Positions 10,676 to 21,699 of a stretch of 64,000 bases of DNA are shown piece after piece; position 1 is the first letter of the stretch; each line of letters opens with the position of its first letter. The translations under genes were made by a program, and so were the position numbers. Source of the DNA: Cranoglanis bouderius. Lineage: Eukaryota > Chordata > Actinopteri > Siluriformes > Cranoglanididae. A model generated the notes under the pieces. That model did no database searches. It saw only the letters and a program-made list of their open reading frames with translations, and was not told where the DNA came from. Location: assembly GCA_023630585.1 (NCBI GenBank), contig CM042566.1, positions 10,189,754 to 10,253,753 on the forward strand, given 5' to 3'.

Positions 10676-11319
10676 CTGTAATGGGAAATCCCTAAGGGAA
10701 TCACTGCCAAGGGTGGAGAGGCAGAGCCCACCCAACCCTCTGTGTCCCACTGATGCAGTGCTGATGTCAATAGCCCCAGCACCACCTCCTCAGCCAATGC
10801 TGTGAACATTTCACACCATGTCTTGCTATGGCAGGACCCATCCACAGATATTTCCCTCACTAATGCCTGAAAACCTGGCCAGTTTGTCCCAAGAATTAGT
10901 GGATGGGTGAGACGAGGACTAACCGAACCCTCATGCTTTTGCCCCCACAACTTAATACTGACTGGCATCAGCAGATAATCTTGAACCTCCCCATGCACCT
11001 TAACCAATCGTGCATTTCCCAATGCCCTGCACTGAATCAGACTTTGATGGATGCTGGTATTTTTACAGTCCAAGTCCACCAAGGCCTGATGTGTACTCCC
11101 TTGTATACTCACTGAGACATAGTATGTTCCTGCTTGATCAAGGGAGGCCTGTGGCGCGTCAGGGATCTGGATCAGTATTCCCACTTCCATGAAGGAATAC
11201 TGATCCTTGAAATTCCCGGCTTCTCCGCCAGGCCTGCGGACCTGCACAGGCTTTGCCCCGGTCCTGGTGGGCATGGAAGGTTGTACCAGTGTAGAGAGAG
11301 AGGGAGTTAGAGGAGACAA
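10676..11319 (-). pseudogene. Gypsy protease/linker region, degenerate
   Basis: The frame runs GTYYVSVSIQGSTHQALVD and then LDCKNTSIHQSLIQ. A retropepsin would have Asp-Ser/Thr-Gly where this has D-L-D, so the active site is lost. Further on, HPLILGTNWPGF matches the flap/ILG region of gypsy proteases. The C-terminal part (PPLAVIPL, FPLQQ) reads as the linker toward integrase. The protease would process Gag-Pol; this copy cannot. Confidence 0.7.
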
Positions 11320-11440
11320 CAGGGTTTAAGCAGTAGGGGTGGGGGGGATAAACTACTGGGAGGAAACTGGGTTCAGGGGGTGGTTTCAGGGCCTGTGTGT
11401 GTGTCGGGGGTGGGGGTGACGGGGGGTGGGGTAGGTGGGG
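11320..11440 (+). other. G-rich tract with G-quadruplex potential
   Basis: Several runs of three to seven G are closely spaced on the plus strand, for example GGGGTGGGGGGG near 11338, then GGGAGG, GGG, GGGGG, and a second cluster with GGGGGTGGGGGTG and GGGGGG near 11405-11425. It lies just upstream of the gypsy protease fragment. Confidence 0.6.
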
Positions 11441-11667
11441 TTATGTCTTGCAAGCTCTTGCAAGAGGACTTGTACTCTGTCTCCCTTTCTCACTCGCAGG
11501 TTATGGGAGTCTGTGAAGGCACAAAAGACACACATAAGTAAACTGATAAGTAAGTGAGAATCATTACTTGTTATCTGCCAATTCGACTGGCCTCCTCTCC
11601 ATCCACAGCTGATGCTCGACAATGCCACCACTGCTACAACATATTTTTGTTTGAAAAAAAAAATGTG

Positions 11668-11772
11668 GGTGGCACAGTGGCATTGTTGCCTAACAGCACC
11701 AGAATCCCTCTTTGATCATGGACTTGGGGTACTGTCCCCAGGATATGCTCCAGATCCACTGTGGCCATGACA
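11668..11772 (+). mobile_element. SINE fragment (GGTGGCACAGTGG family), internally deleted
   Basis: It starts GGTGGCACAGTGGCATTG, a tRNA-like head, and ends with the GGATATGCTCCAGATCCAC tail also seen at the end of the copy at 26975. The middle is missing. It is preceded by an A9 run. Confidence 0.6.
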
Positions 11773-12389
11773 TTTTTTAAATTACTCATTAATCTCCATT
11801 TTTTATTCTGGTTCCAGTTGATAAAGGAAGAGAAAGGTGTCCACATCATTGTATCCTCACTCAACAATTCCAGTTTACATTTATGGTAAGTAATGAATGC
11901 TTGTGCTCATGATTAATTCAAGCAGGCTAAAGGAGAGTGAGAGATGATGGAAATGATGGTGGGAGATGATGGGAAATTAAATCTTCCATTGCTGAAATGC
12001 AGACATGCCACTTTGGGAGCAGCCTGTGGAGGTGAATCACCACCGTCAGGTTTCTACATCTGAATTTTAAAATGGCCAAGCATGCCAGAACAACAAAATT
12101 GCCTGTCTTGAATATACCAGGAGCAACACTGGGAATAAATTGTGACACTTAATCTTATTTATCATGCACAAATTCACCTTGACAGCATTCTCAGCATGGC
12201 ACATAGACTAAATTAGGTGGTTCGATTATGTGGGAAATATAACTAATTCAGCATCCAGCATCTGGTTAGCCTTAGTATACTTTTCAGCAGATTAACCTTT
12301 ATATAGTTCTCATGATGAAATGAAATATTGGCATGAATAAAGTTCATGAAAACAGAAAGGATGAATTATCCTAAGGGGAGCTGTGGCTT
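11773..12389. other. No gene recognised
   Basis: Unremarkable sequence. Two minus frames of 70-77 codons have no domain. No repeat family was recognised. Confidence 0.5.
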
Positions 12390-12700
12390 ATTCCAGTGCT
12401 CATTAATCATAATTATGCCATCAAAATGCATGGGGAGCTTTCGAATATTAGGATGAGTGTGTTGATATTGCTCGAGCCCTCGGGTCAGTCCACTTGATGG
12501 GTGTCAGGGGCTCAACTGCTAATTACAGCTGACTGGAAATTGGATGCCTGGCTTAAGTGATAGCAAATCTGAGATTTAAACATTACGCCTAAAGAAGCCC
12601 ATTTAAACTTTACATTAGCATGTCTTCTTCAACTGACAAGGCAAGATACCTTGATTCCAATTTATCACTCCCTCTTGATTTCACTCTTGCTGTTTGTGTC
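12390..12700. other. Candidate conserved noncoding element
   Basis: A stretch of balanced composition with no transposon similarity and homeodomain-type cores (CATTAATCATAATTATGCC). It stands out from the repeat-rich surroundings. It is called only on texture; conservation cannot be tested here. Confidence 0.3.
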
Positions 12701-12759
12701 TTTGGATGGATAGTTGTCTTAGCTCTCATTCAGAAAGCATATTATACAAACAATGACAC

Positions 12760-12950
12760 TATGTCCCAGCTAACAATTTTATAAGAACATTTCCCTAATG
12801 TTCCCATTAAGTTATAAAAACGTTATTTCTGAATGTTCTAGGGACGTTCAAAATGTCCAGTTTTTTAGACGTTGTATTAACGTCTTCCATGCTCTTGTTA
12901 TATAAACATTCTCTCATTGTTTATTAATGGTTATAAATGCAAAACATTAC
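12760..12950. repeat. AACATT/ACGTT-rich diverged repeat
   Basis: Spaced AACATT, AATGTTC and ACGTT words (AAGAACATTTCCCTAATG, TTCTAGGGACGTTC) resemble the ~130-bp tandem unit at 36818-37405. It is probably a single diverged unit or a related element. Confidence 0.45.
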
Positions 12951-13593
12951 TGGAAGTGTTCACCAACAGTGTTGTTTTCAAAGTTTAGGACTGTACAAAA
13001 TACAATCTAGAAGTAATAAAAATGTTAAAAAATAACAATGAAATATAAGAGGTAGTGAAATATAATGAAATATAAGAAGTACATGGAAGCAAGGAAACAC
13101 TAGAGTATTATTAAACTAAAGTTCCTTTTAAATTAATAAATATTACTTTATCCAGTTCTCCTTTTAAAATAGACATTTCTCAAGTTGAGTCAAGACTGAA
13201 ACATTGAAATGATCAAAGAAATTCAAAATGTATAGTCACTTGTTTGGATTTCAAATCAATGTGTATGAAATCAATGAAATATGTACCAAAAATAATTCAA
13301 TATGTTTATAGTATAATTATGTATATTGTTCTACTGTAGTAAATAGTAACACTATATTCACTACATATTACAATTAAGCTTCAATATAGTAGTAGTAGTA
13401 GTATCAAACAATGAAATATTTTAAACAATATGAACAAAAAAAATGAAAGCACTATCAAAATTCATGTTACAATGACAAACCCAATTGAACTTAGGAACTT
13501 TAATCCAAATTGTAAGATCTTGAGATAATTAAAGTTTAAGTGTTGCATAATATGATCTAGAAAAAAAAAAAAAGGATGTATAAAATACATAAA
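12951..13593. other. AT-rich spacer
   Basis: Very AT-rich DNA with a short TAG trinucleotide run near 13388-13402 and an A13 run at 13561. No gene is seen. Confidence 0.5.
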
Positions 13594-14800
13594 GTCATGT
13601 GAAAAAATAAGTACAATCCCATGGAAATTGTTGGCTGTTTTGACATATTTGGACAAGCAAACATTTGATCCTCTTTGAAACAGTGCCTATTAATAAAGGT
13701 GATACACTCTATCAAATGACACATAAAACTAACATTTTGTAGTAATTTTTACAATTTAAATGAACAAAAAACAGATCAGTCACATGGAAAAAGTAAGAAC
13801 AGCCTTACATTTATCACATATTCAAATCCATAAAATTAGAATCAGGTGATCAAGATTGGGTGCCATTGATTAGAAACTGCTTAGGGAGTTGGAACCTGTC
13901 TTATATATTTCCCTCTCATATCTAATGTCTAGTGTTCCCTTTGCTATTGTGGTGTGTAGTGTCACCATGCCAAGATCTAAAGAGTTCTGTAAGGCATTCA
14001 GAAAAAAGTCTGTTGATGCCTATGAGTCTGGCAAGAGATTTAAAAAGATCTCCAAATTATTTGAAATACATCATTCCATTGTCAGAAAAATCAACTGCAA
14101 GATTTCCAACAACTGCCAATTTGTCCCAGCAAATTCAGCCCAAGTGCAGACCATCTCCAAGAACCCAAAAATTTCATCACAGGATCTGCTAGTAAGTCTT
14201 GCAACTATGGGTGTCAAAGTGCATGCTTCTACAATCAGAAAGAGATTGCACAAATTTGACCTGCATGGGAGGCATGCCAGGAAAAAGCCTTTGCTGTCTA
14301 AAAAGAACATTAGTGCAAGACTACAGTTTCCCAATGAGCATATAGGCAAAGACCTGGCCTTTTGGAATCAAAGATTGTTGTTTGGCCACAGTATCAGCAG
14401 ACATGTTTGGCGCAGACCAAAGACAGCTTTCATTGATTCAACTATGAATTCTGCATGATATCAAGGAGTGCTTGAAGATAATGTGAGGCCATCTGTCTGA
14501 AAGTTGAAGCTGAACCGAAAGTGGACCTTTCAACAGGATAATGATCCTAAGCACACTAGCAAATCCACCAAGGAATGGCTCAAAAAGAAGAAATGGAGGG
14601 TTATAGAATGGCCTAGTCAAAGCCCGGATTTGAATACCACTGAAATGTTGTGGGGGGGATTTGAAATGGACAGTACATGCAAAAAAAACCCTCAAACTGT
14701 TTCAAAGATGATCAAATGTTTGCTTGTCCAAATATGTAATAATAAAATAAATAAAAAAAAGGCAACATTTTCCATGGGGTGTACTTACTTTTTCACATGA
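13594..14800 (+). mobile_element. Tc1/mariner element (family 4)
   Basis: The ends read GTCATGTGAAAAAATAAGTA on the left and TACTTACTTTTTCACATGAC on the right, an inverted pair. The sub-terminal block AAATTGTTGGCTGTTTTGAC also appears inverted near the right end in part. A transposase pseudogene lies between. Exact TA borders are not clear, so the limits may be off by a few bases. Confidence 0.85.
13966..14700 (+). pseudogene. Tc1 transposase (family 4), core deleted
   Basis: It starts MPRSKEFCKAFRKKSVDAYE after TCACC. Two helix-turn-helix regions follow, the second ending TIRKRLHKFDLHGRHARKKP. The part with the first catalytic Asp and the GGGS/MLWGCF block is missing between about 14370 and 14450. 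After a stop and shift it resumes with WTFQQDNDPKHTSKST (second Asp) and WPSQSPDLNTTEMLW (Glu kept). It is inactive. Confidence 0.88.
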
Positions 14801-14819
14801 CCTGTTATAAATACAGTCC

Positions 14820-16479
14820 TTTTAAATGATGCCTCTCTGTAATACGTAAGATTCAGATACTGGGCCATCAGGCTGGAGAAAAACTTGAGAGGTTCTGGGG
14901 AGAGACTGTAGGGAGAAAAGAAGACTGTGTTGTATTAAAGTGTGGTGATATTTAGTATAAAATAGTATAAATATAAAATGTTTATGGCTTTCCAAATGGT
15001 GGGGATTTTGATTCATAACTTTGATTTTGTTCATCCATTTGTCAAGTGACAATTTCTGGAGATTACATCTTTGAATTAGTAGGTGGTGGGACAGTCTTTC
15101 ATGTTGTGAGCAAGTCACTGAATCATCGACTCAAGCTGATTAGTTAAAACACTGAATCCTTCATGACTGAAACAATGAATGCAACAAGAACAATTTGTTC
15201 ACTTATCATACCGTGGGTTCACTGGGCGCGATTTTGTTACAATCATAAGATATCCAACGGTAGAGCACTACACTGTGTGCTCAATTCACAAAATTAAGTT
15301 GCACCGGCAAGAAAAACATTTAGTCACAGTTTTAATAAAATCTTTGTCCTAGCTTATACCTTTTACCTCTCAGCTTATTGTAGACAGCACTTCGGTTTAC
15401 ACACAGCATCAAAGCCAAGCAAATATAACAAAGCCAAAGCCATATATATAACACACTATTGCATTTTTAATAACTTTTAATACTGTTATTTTGTGGCATT
15501 TACTGACAAATAGAAGCCGTTTGATCAGTTATACTCAAGGATCTCTACCAGTTACACTCATGGTATGGAAGGATTAAGTTTGTTTCTGAGACTCGTGTCT
15601 ACAGAATGGAATTTATGCCATGCAGAAATGCAGTCACTACACAGGAATGATGACCACAGGGAATTCCATGCAACACTCTTGAAATCTACTGTGAATGGGC
15701 CTTTACACCGTGGAAATAAACACTCACCTAGACTCACGGTGAACAAACACTCACCTAGACTCACGAATGCGTCTCTCAACTACTGTACATGACCTCTCAG
15801 TTTGAAGCGTCTGTCACAGGAAAGTGCACGTGCTGTCATGAATATTTTTTCTCTTATTGTCCTCGAGGTGTTTAAAAAGTCAGGGCTCTTTAATATTATG
15901 TGATTGATTGATAGTGCCCTGTTAAGTGGACTTCATATGATATTCAGCCATCTTTAAAAAATTAAGAAAAAAGGTGAGATTCAAACCTGAACTGAGAGTA
16001 TATGTTTAGTTAGAAGGGCACTCCAAATGGAATAGGGGAACATCACAGGAAGTGGAGAGGGAAATTCACCCTCATTGTGAACCACCTCAATATTACATTT
16101 GGTTACAAATATTTGTGTGATAAGGAGTTATCATTACATGAAACTCATAAAAAAAGAGTTTGAGACTCTGTAGTTTTTATTCATAGGAACTGTAACAGAA
16201 TTCTTTCCCACTGTCATATGACTGTTGTCATAAAGAGCAAATTTAAAACGAGCTGCAGGATCTTTCCTTGTGATATCCATTTTTAACATGTAAAAATTGC
16301 AATCACTGTGACAGGGGCCTTAGCTGGACTGTTAATCATCCGGGGCTGAGCCCAGATTCTTCTCCATGCATTTTTTCCACTTTTGTTTTATGGAAGTTGG
16401 GGTAACTTAGCCATCAATGTATGACATGATCAGAAAAAGTTGTATTTATCATAAAACTTGCCTAGGGTGTTTGTAGGTC
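14820..16479. other. No gene recognised
   Basis: Single-copy-looking sequence. A direct duplication at 15718-15765 is listed separately. Frames of about 75 codons at 15558-15792 on both strands share no known domain. Confidence 0.45.
15718..15765. repeat. Short tandem duplication
   Basis: AAACACTCACCTAGACTCAC occurs twice in a row, 25 bp apart, with a CGGTG-type separator. Confidence 0.8.
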
Positions 16480-16645
16480 TACATTTACATTTACATTTAT
16501 GGCATTTGGCAGACGCCCTTATCCAGAGCGACATTTATCTCATTTTTTATACAACTGAGCAGTTGATGATTAAGGGCCATGCTCAAGGGCCCAGCAGTGG
16601 CAGTTTGATGGTGCTGGGAATTAAACTCAAGACCTTCCGAAAACT
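16480..16645 (-). mobile_element. tRNA-derived SINE, TTTACA tail, 5' truncated
   Basis: It begins at its tail (ACATTTACATTTACATTTAT), then GGCATTTGGCAGACGCCCTT and GAGCGACATTTATCTCA. It ends with AAACTCAAGACCTTCCG, the complement of the B-box side (GTTCAAATCCC family). It is the same family as 24548 and 63161. The A box is missing. Confidence 0.8.
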
Positions 16646-16649
16646 TTTC

Positions 16650-17488
16650 TAACTTTTCTAACTAGGTAAAGTTTGGTGTTGCTAGCTAAGTGGAGGCACA
16701 ACTAAGCTATGGATTTAGCTGCCACAGTGCCATGCAAAGTACATTATCTTTCCTTATGCTCTGCTCATATCATGTTTACATATACTGGAACTGATACACA
16801 CACCTTGTTTTCTTGTTAGTGTTTCAGTTTTAAACCCTTTACTGGTTAAAAAAACAACAAAAAAAAAAACAGTGTATATCCATTTTCCCTCACACTGTAT
16901 GAGCTAGAATTTGGCAGAATTGAGACCTGTCAGCCAATAAAACATGAGTATTTCTACGTATTTTCCTGTAAACCCTGTCTGATTGGTCTCGCTTCGGTTC
17001 ACTGATGATATAAAATTACAACACTGCCGTCTTCTTTTACTGATATTCAGTTACGTAGTGACAAACCGCTCCAAGTGGAAAATTATTTGGGGCTAAAGAA
17101 AAAATCTTCGGGGCCAGGTTATGCCTGGGCACTCGGAGCACTGTGGCTGACACGACAAAAATGCAAATACGGATTTCACTGTGACTAACTGATCAACACA
17201 TGAAACAAAAAGCTGGAGGGAAAACTGTGTGGACACATGACATTTCTAGCTAATCAAGCTAGCCAATTAACTTGGAGTGAATCTCAATTCTAAAAAGGCA
17301 TTCTCAAGAAAATCAGTTTTGCTACATTGAAATAGCGAACTAGAGGATACTAATAAACAGCCAATTTAAGTAAAGAGTTCAATCAATGTGATGTTTGCCT
17401 TTATTCCACTGTTTTACACATTTGTTTACTACTGTAACTGCTCTGTAGGCCATGGCAGCAGTGCTCTAGCGAACCGATAATCTAGCTA
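16650..17488. other. No gene recognised
   Basis: No domain-bearing frame. An A10 stretch is at about 16858. The rest is ordinary AT-rich DNA. Confidence 0.5.
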
Positions 17489-18485
17489 CAGTTGCAATCA
17501 TAATTATTCAACCCCCATTGCAAATTCAACATTTATAGACTTTCAGCTGTTTGTAGTGAACAAATCAAACAAAAGCAATTGAAATAGTTCAACCTAACGA
17601 TGTTTCAAGTGGTTGTATTCAACACAATGAATGTTTCAAGTGGACTGTGACTTCTCCAGTCTCAAAATTATTCAACCCCTTCATGGCAAGCATCTTTAGT
17701 ACTTAGTAGAGACCCTTTTGCTGTTATGACCTGCTGCAAACAAAATGCATAGTCAGACACCAACTTCTGGCAGCATTCCTGTGGAATCTTACCACATTCC
17801 TCATGAGCAATGGCCTCCACTTCAGTAATATTCTTGGGTTTGCATGCTGCAACCACCTTCTTCAATCCCACCAGAGATTTTCTATGGGCTTCAAGTCAAG
17901 TGACTGTGATGGCCACTGTAGGATCTTCCAGGACGTCTTCTGCAACCAAGCCTTGGTGGAATTTGAGGTATGATTGGGATCATTGTCCTGTTGGAACGTC
18001 CAGTGATACCCAAGCTTCAGCTTCCTTACAGACAGCATGAAGTTTTCTCCTAGAATTTCCTGATACTTCAATGAAACCTCAGTGCCTGTTGCCACCAAGT
18101 CTTGCTGCAGGTCACTCAAGGGTTTTTCACAACCTGCCTTCTCAGAAACCTGGTTGCAGCCATTGATAGCGTCCATTTTCTGCCCCATCCAGGTAGTGTA
18201 ACTACTGTTCCCTTAACTTTGAACTTCCAAACTATGCTTCCAATGGTGTCTCTAGGAACATTCAGTGCCTTCACTATATTTTTGTATCCCGTTCCTTGTT
18301 TGTGAAGGGCGATGATCTCTTTTCTTAACCTTTTGGACCTTTTCTTAACCTTTTCTTTTGACTTAACCATATTTCTAACATGCAGTCAAATGTGACACTC
18401 AGCAAACCCCTAGCCAGTTCAGGTATTTCATGTGTTCCAGCTCAAGCACACCCGGTGCTACTAATAAAGCCATTGATTAGTTGCA
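17489..18485 (-). mobile_element. Tc1/mariner element (family 5), one end lost
   Basis: The low-coordinate end starts CAGTTGCAATCATAATTATT after a TA, followed by the CAACCCC signature of this family, repeated at 17668-17690. The matching high-coordinate terminal repeat is not clear; coding similarity stops at 18370. The transposase is on the minus strand. Confidence 0.75.
17668..18370 (-). pseudogene. Tc1 transposase (family 5), internally deleted
   Basis: Start MVKSKEKVKKRSKRLRKEII, then a helix-turn-helix (QGTGYKNIVKALNVPRDTIG) and a GRKW linker. After a jump that removes the second DNA-binding domain and first Asp, it continues with WTFQQDNDPNHTSNST (second Asp) and WPSQSLDLKPIENLWWD (Glu). 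A last frame holds the C-terminal ITEVEAIAHEECGKIPQECC. Frameshifts separate the three parts. Confidence 0.85.
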
Positions 18486-18605
18486 TCAGGGGTGTCGGTT
18501 GTCGGTTGTCTCTGTGAATGCGCCTAAAACTCTTCACTTCCTCTCTATTTATCATAAAAGTATGTATATATCTTTACTTTTCTGTCCCTCACCTCTTTGC
18601 GAGTA

Positions 18606-19520
18606 TGAGTCAGAGAGAATTCAGGAAGTGTGTCATTCCATGCCCAGTTTTATTTCGGGGATGGACACACTTTCTATGTGAAGTGTTTGGGGGTGGAGCA
18701 TGCTGCAGTGACCCTTGGGGGGAAAAAGGGTCTGACTGAGCATAGCCAGCTCCACTCTCAGCTCACTCTCTTCTCAGCCAAACAGAGTGGCATTTTGGAG
18801 TCCGTATGGATCTGGAGGAGGATTTTGGAGCTCGTGTCATGACTCCTCCTCCCCTCAACCCACCCTCTCTGACTCCAAGGAGCCGGGGGGGCGCCAGTGC
18901 ACCAAAAACAGAGAGCAGCTCTCAGTCATCTAAAGAGCTGCTTGAAGTGATCACTAGGGCTGTAGAAAAGTTGAATTGAGACTGGCCTGGGGAGATTAAG
19001 CGGCTCATAGCAGGCTGAACAAGCATTTTCTCCCCAGTGAAATTAAAACTCCCTCACACTGCAGAAAACTCCCCCATTATTTCTCTGAAGTGCATTATGA
19101 AATATCGCACTTCTGGGAAAAACCATACACCAGCCGTATTTATAACCATGCAACATCTGATTATTCAGCCATCAGGGGGAATGAACAGTATGGGTATTTG
19201 GCTATGCCAAATTTGGAGGAGGCACTTGCAAGCTACCTCTCTCCATCAACGGCAGGGGATTTAGGGGGGCCGGCTTTGCCATCCAAGCCGTGTAAAGCCA
19301 CCTCGGCATTGGTCGACAAAGCCTATGCAGCGGCAGCTCTCGCTTGTGGGCCACAGCATACAGTGGCAGTGTTACAGACCTACCAAGCAGACCTGCTGAA
19401 TGAGCTCGACATTCTGGCCTGTCCTCCTACAGAATGCAGAAATATTAACGTCAATAAAAGACCATCTGGCAGCATGGAAACTACTGCCAAATGTGTCCGT
19501 GGGTTCTGTCAACCATAGAA
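18606..19520 (+). pseudogene. DIRS Gag, frameshifted
   Basis: The frame opens MSQREFRKCVIPCPVLFRGW with paired cysteines, followed in a shifted frame by GDGHTFYVKCLGVEHAA, a zinc-knuckle-like block. From 19090 it reads EKPYTSRIYNHATSDYSAI, YLAMPNLEEALASYLSPS, GGPALPSKPCKATSALVDKA and TVAVLQTYQADLLNELD, all recognisable DIRS Gag motifs. Gag would package element RNA. At least three frame breaks are present. Confidence 0.82.
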
Positions 19521-20790
19521 AAGGGTTACCGGATCCAATTCAGAGCTCAACCCCCCTGGTTCAGAGGTGTGTTCACCACAGTAGTCAGCATAGAGCAGAG
19601 CCTGACGTTAGTGCAGAAAGTAAGATCCCTCTTGGACAAAGGGGCCATAGAACATGTACCCCTTCCTATGAGGGAGGGAGGTTTTTACAGCCATTATTTC
19701 CTGGTCCGCGAAGAAGATGGGAGTATGCAGTCAATTTTAGATCTGCGTCATCTGAACCGTACTCTACAGACATTCAGGTTCAGGATGTTGACGCTCAAAC
19801 TTATTGTTCCACAGATTCAGCTCAAGGACTAGTTTGTGACGGTAGCTCTAAAAGACGCATATTTCCACATAGAACTATTGCCCAGTCACAGGAAGTTCCT
19901 GAGGTTCGCGTTTGGAGGCAATGCATAACAATATCGGGTTCTTCCCTTCGGTCTAGCTTTATCCCCCCGCACTTTCATGAAGTGCATGGATTCCGCTCTA
20001 GCTCCTTTGCGACTCCAGGGCATCCGTGTACTAAACTACCTGGACGACTGGTTAATTCTAGCGCAATCCAGGGAGTTGGCAATTCAAACATCAAGATGTT
20101 GTTCTCGCCCACATGACGAGCTTGGAGCTCATATTGAACCCCAAGAAAAGCATGCTTTCTGCAGTGCAGAGGACAACTTTTCTAGGTGTTTACAAGGGAT
20201 TCCACTACGATGAGGGTGTATCTATCCCAACACACGTAGGGTCAATCCTATCAACATTGAGCAAGATAAAGCTTGATCTGGGTATCCCCTCCAGACTCTA
20301 TGAGAGGCTGTTCGGGCTTATGGCAGCTGCAGCCAATATCATTCCATTGGGCCTATTGCACATGAGACTGTTTCAGTGGTGGCTGAAAGGTTGAGGGTTT
20401 CATCTGAGGATGAATCCCCTAAGAATAATCAGTGTCACGCGGTGTTGCCTACATGTTCTGAGAATTTGAAGGTGTCCCCGGTTTCTAGCATTGGGTCACA
20501 CTCTAGGGGCATCACATTATCGTAAAACAGTAATGAAAGCCGCCTCACTCACAGGCTGGCGCACGGTCTTAGACAGCCATCCAGCTCACGGTCTCTGGAG
20601 CGGCCCTCAACTAGACTGGCACATAAATCGCCTAGAAATGTGGGCCGTATTCCTAGCACTGAAATTCTTTCTTCCTCAGTTGAGAGGTCACCATGTGTTA
20701 GTTGCAACATGTACATTCTGGGCAACCAGAATGTGGGGGCAGATATCAAGTCTAGGCAGGGGCTGAGGCCCGGGGATTGGAGGCTCCATC
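19491..20790 (+). pseudogene. DIRS reverse transcriptase and RNase H
   Basis: The RT begins with KGYRIQFRAQPPWFRGVF, then LLDKGAIEHVPLP and GGFYSHYFLVREEDGSMQSI, DLRHLNRTL. Motif C is LNYLDDWLILAQSRE, with the two Asp at 20043-20048. KSMLSAVQRTTFLGVYKG follows. RNase H-like sequence spans about 20520-20690 (ASLTGWRTVLDSHPAHGLWS, HINRLEMWAVFLAL), and GNQNVGADIKSRQGL closes the region. Stops and frame changes are frequent. Confidence 0.86.
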
Positions 20791-21660
20791 CACAAGTGGT
20801 GGAGTCCATATGGAGGAGGTTCGGCTGAGCGGAGCTGGATGTGTTTGCCTCCGAGGAGATGACACACCGCCCGCTGTGGTTCACCCTCACTCCTCCCGCA
20901 CCATTAAGGCTGGATGCCATGATACACACGTGGCCAAGGTCACGTCTGTATGCCTTTCCTTCGATTACTCTGCTCCCACAGGCTCTAGCGAGAGTTCGCC
21001 AAGATCGTGCTACTGCTGCTAGTAGCACCGGATTGGCCAGCTTGAATTTGGTCCTCAGAGATAATATCTCTGCTGGACGGCACTCCCTGGGAGATTCCCG
21101 TTCACAAGGATCCATTGTCTTAAACCAGAGGGTTGATTTATCACCCTTGGCTGGAACTATGGAAACTGTGGTCTGGCTCCTGAGGGGCACCAGCTCATAG
21201 ATTCCAGTCTCTCAACCGAGGTTGTAGAGACCATGTTAAATTCAAGAGCACCATCCACAAGAAAATTGTATGCATTCAAGTGGTAACTTTTTTATCGTGC
21301 TATGAGGAGCAACAGTGAGACCCAGTAAACTGCACAATAGCTACAGTCCTGGAGCTCTTACAGGAACCTTTCAACCCTCAGCAGGGTTGGCTCCTTCTAC
21401 AATTAGAGTCTACGTGGCCACTATTTCGGCCAGTCACATCCCTATTGATGGAGCCTCTGTAGGGCAACATCCTCTAACTTCAACGGTAGAGGCTGAGGCC
21501 CATCTGCACACCATGCATACCTTCCTGGGACCTTTCTGTGGTCCTGGAAGGTCTGTCAGGTGCCCCATTCGAGCCCTTAGAGTCAGCCTCAGAGAAGCTT
21601 CAGGCTCTAAAGGTATGTAGCGTCTGGACTGGATCAAACTGGCCGGATCAACGCTGGGCA
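20790..21660 (+). pseudogene. DIRS post-RH and tyrosine recombinase N-part
   Basis: FASEEMTHRPLWFTLTPPAP, AMIHTWPRSRLYAFPSITLL and later HSLGDSRS belong to the conserved post-RNase-H part of DIRS Pol. At 21370-21480, AGLAPSTIRVYVATISASHI, PIDGASVGQHPL is the SAM-like core-binding start of the recombinase; a shifted frame gives a WDLSVVLEGL-type block near 21528. The catalytic R-H-R-Y part is absent, so it cannot recombine. Confidence 0.8.
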
Positions 21661-21699
21661 CAGCAAAAGCTTTTAACTTTTGCCCTCTCTAGATAAATC

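Larger units (their letters stand above)
8540..11319 (-). mobile_element. Ty3/gypsy fragment with PR then IN (Gmr1-like order)
   Basis: On the minus strand, a protease-type region (11319-10676) is followed by integrase (9571-8575). The two are separated only by an inserted LINE (9577-10675), with no RT or RNase H in between. This fits the Gmr1 group of deuterostome gypsy elements, whose pol order is PR-IN-RT. The element is cut off after the integrase C-terminus; RT, RNase H and both LTRs are absent or unrecognised. The alternative is an ordinary gypsy element that lost RT-RH before the LINE arrived. Confidence 0.75.
18600..21660 (+). mobile_element. DIRS1-like retrotransposon, ends missing
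   Basis: In order there are a DIRS-type Gag with a zinc-knuckle-like start, an RT with YLDD, an RNase H, a post-RH region, and the N-terminal core-binding part of a tyrosine recombinase. That order and the recombinase in place of an integrase define DIRS elements. The recombinase catalytic part and terminal repeats are missing: similarity stops near 21660, where another repeat follows. Multiple frameshifts and stops make it dead. Confidence 0.88.

Noticed and set aside
10242..10805. Plus-strand frames of 67-139 codons
   Set aside because: They are antisense to the LINE RT and gypsy protease pseudogenes.
20549..21190. 213-codon minus frame
   Set aside because: Antisense to the DIRS RNase H and recombinase region; no domain on its own strand.
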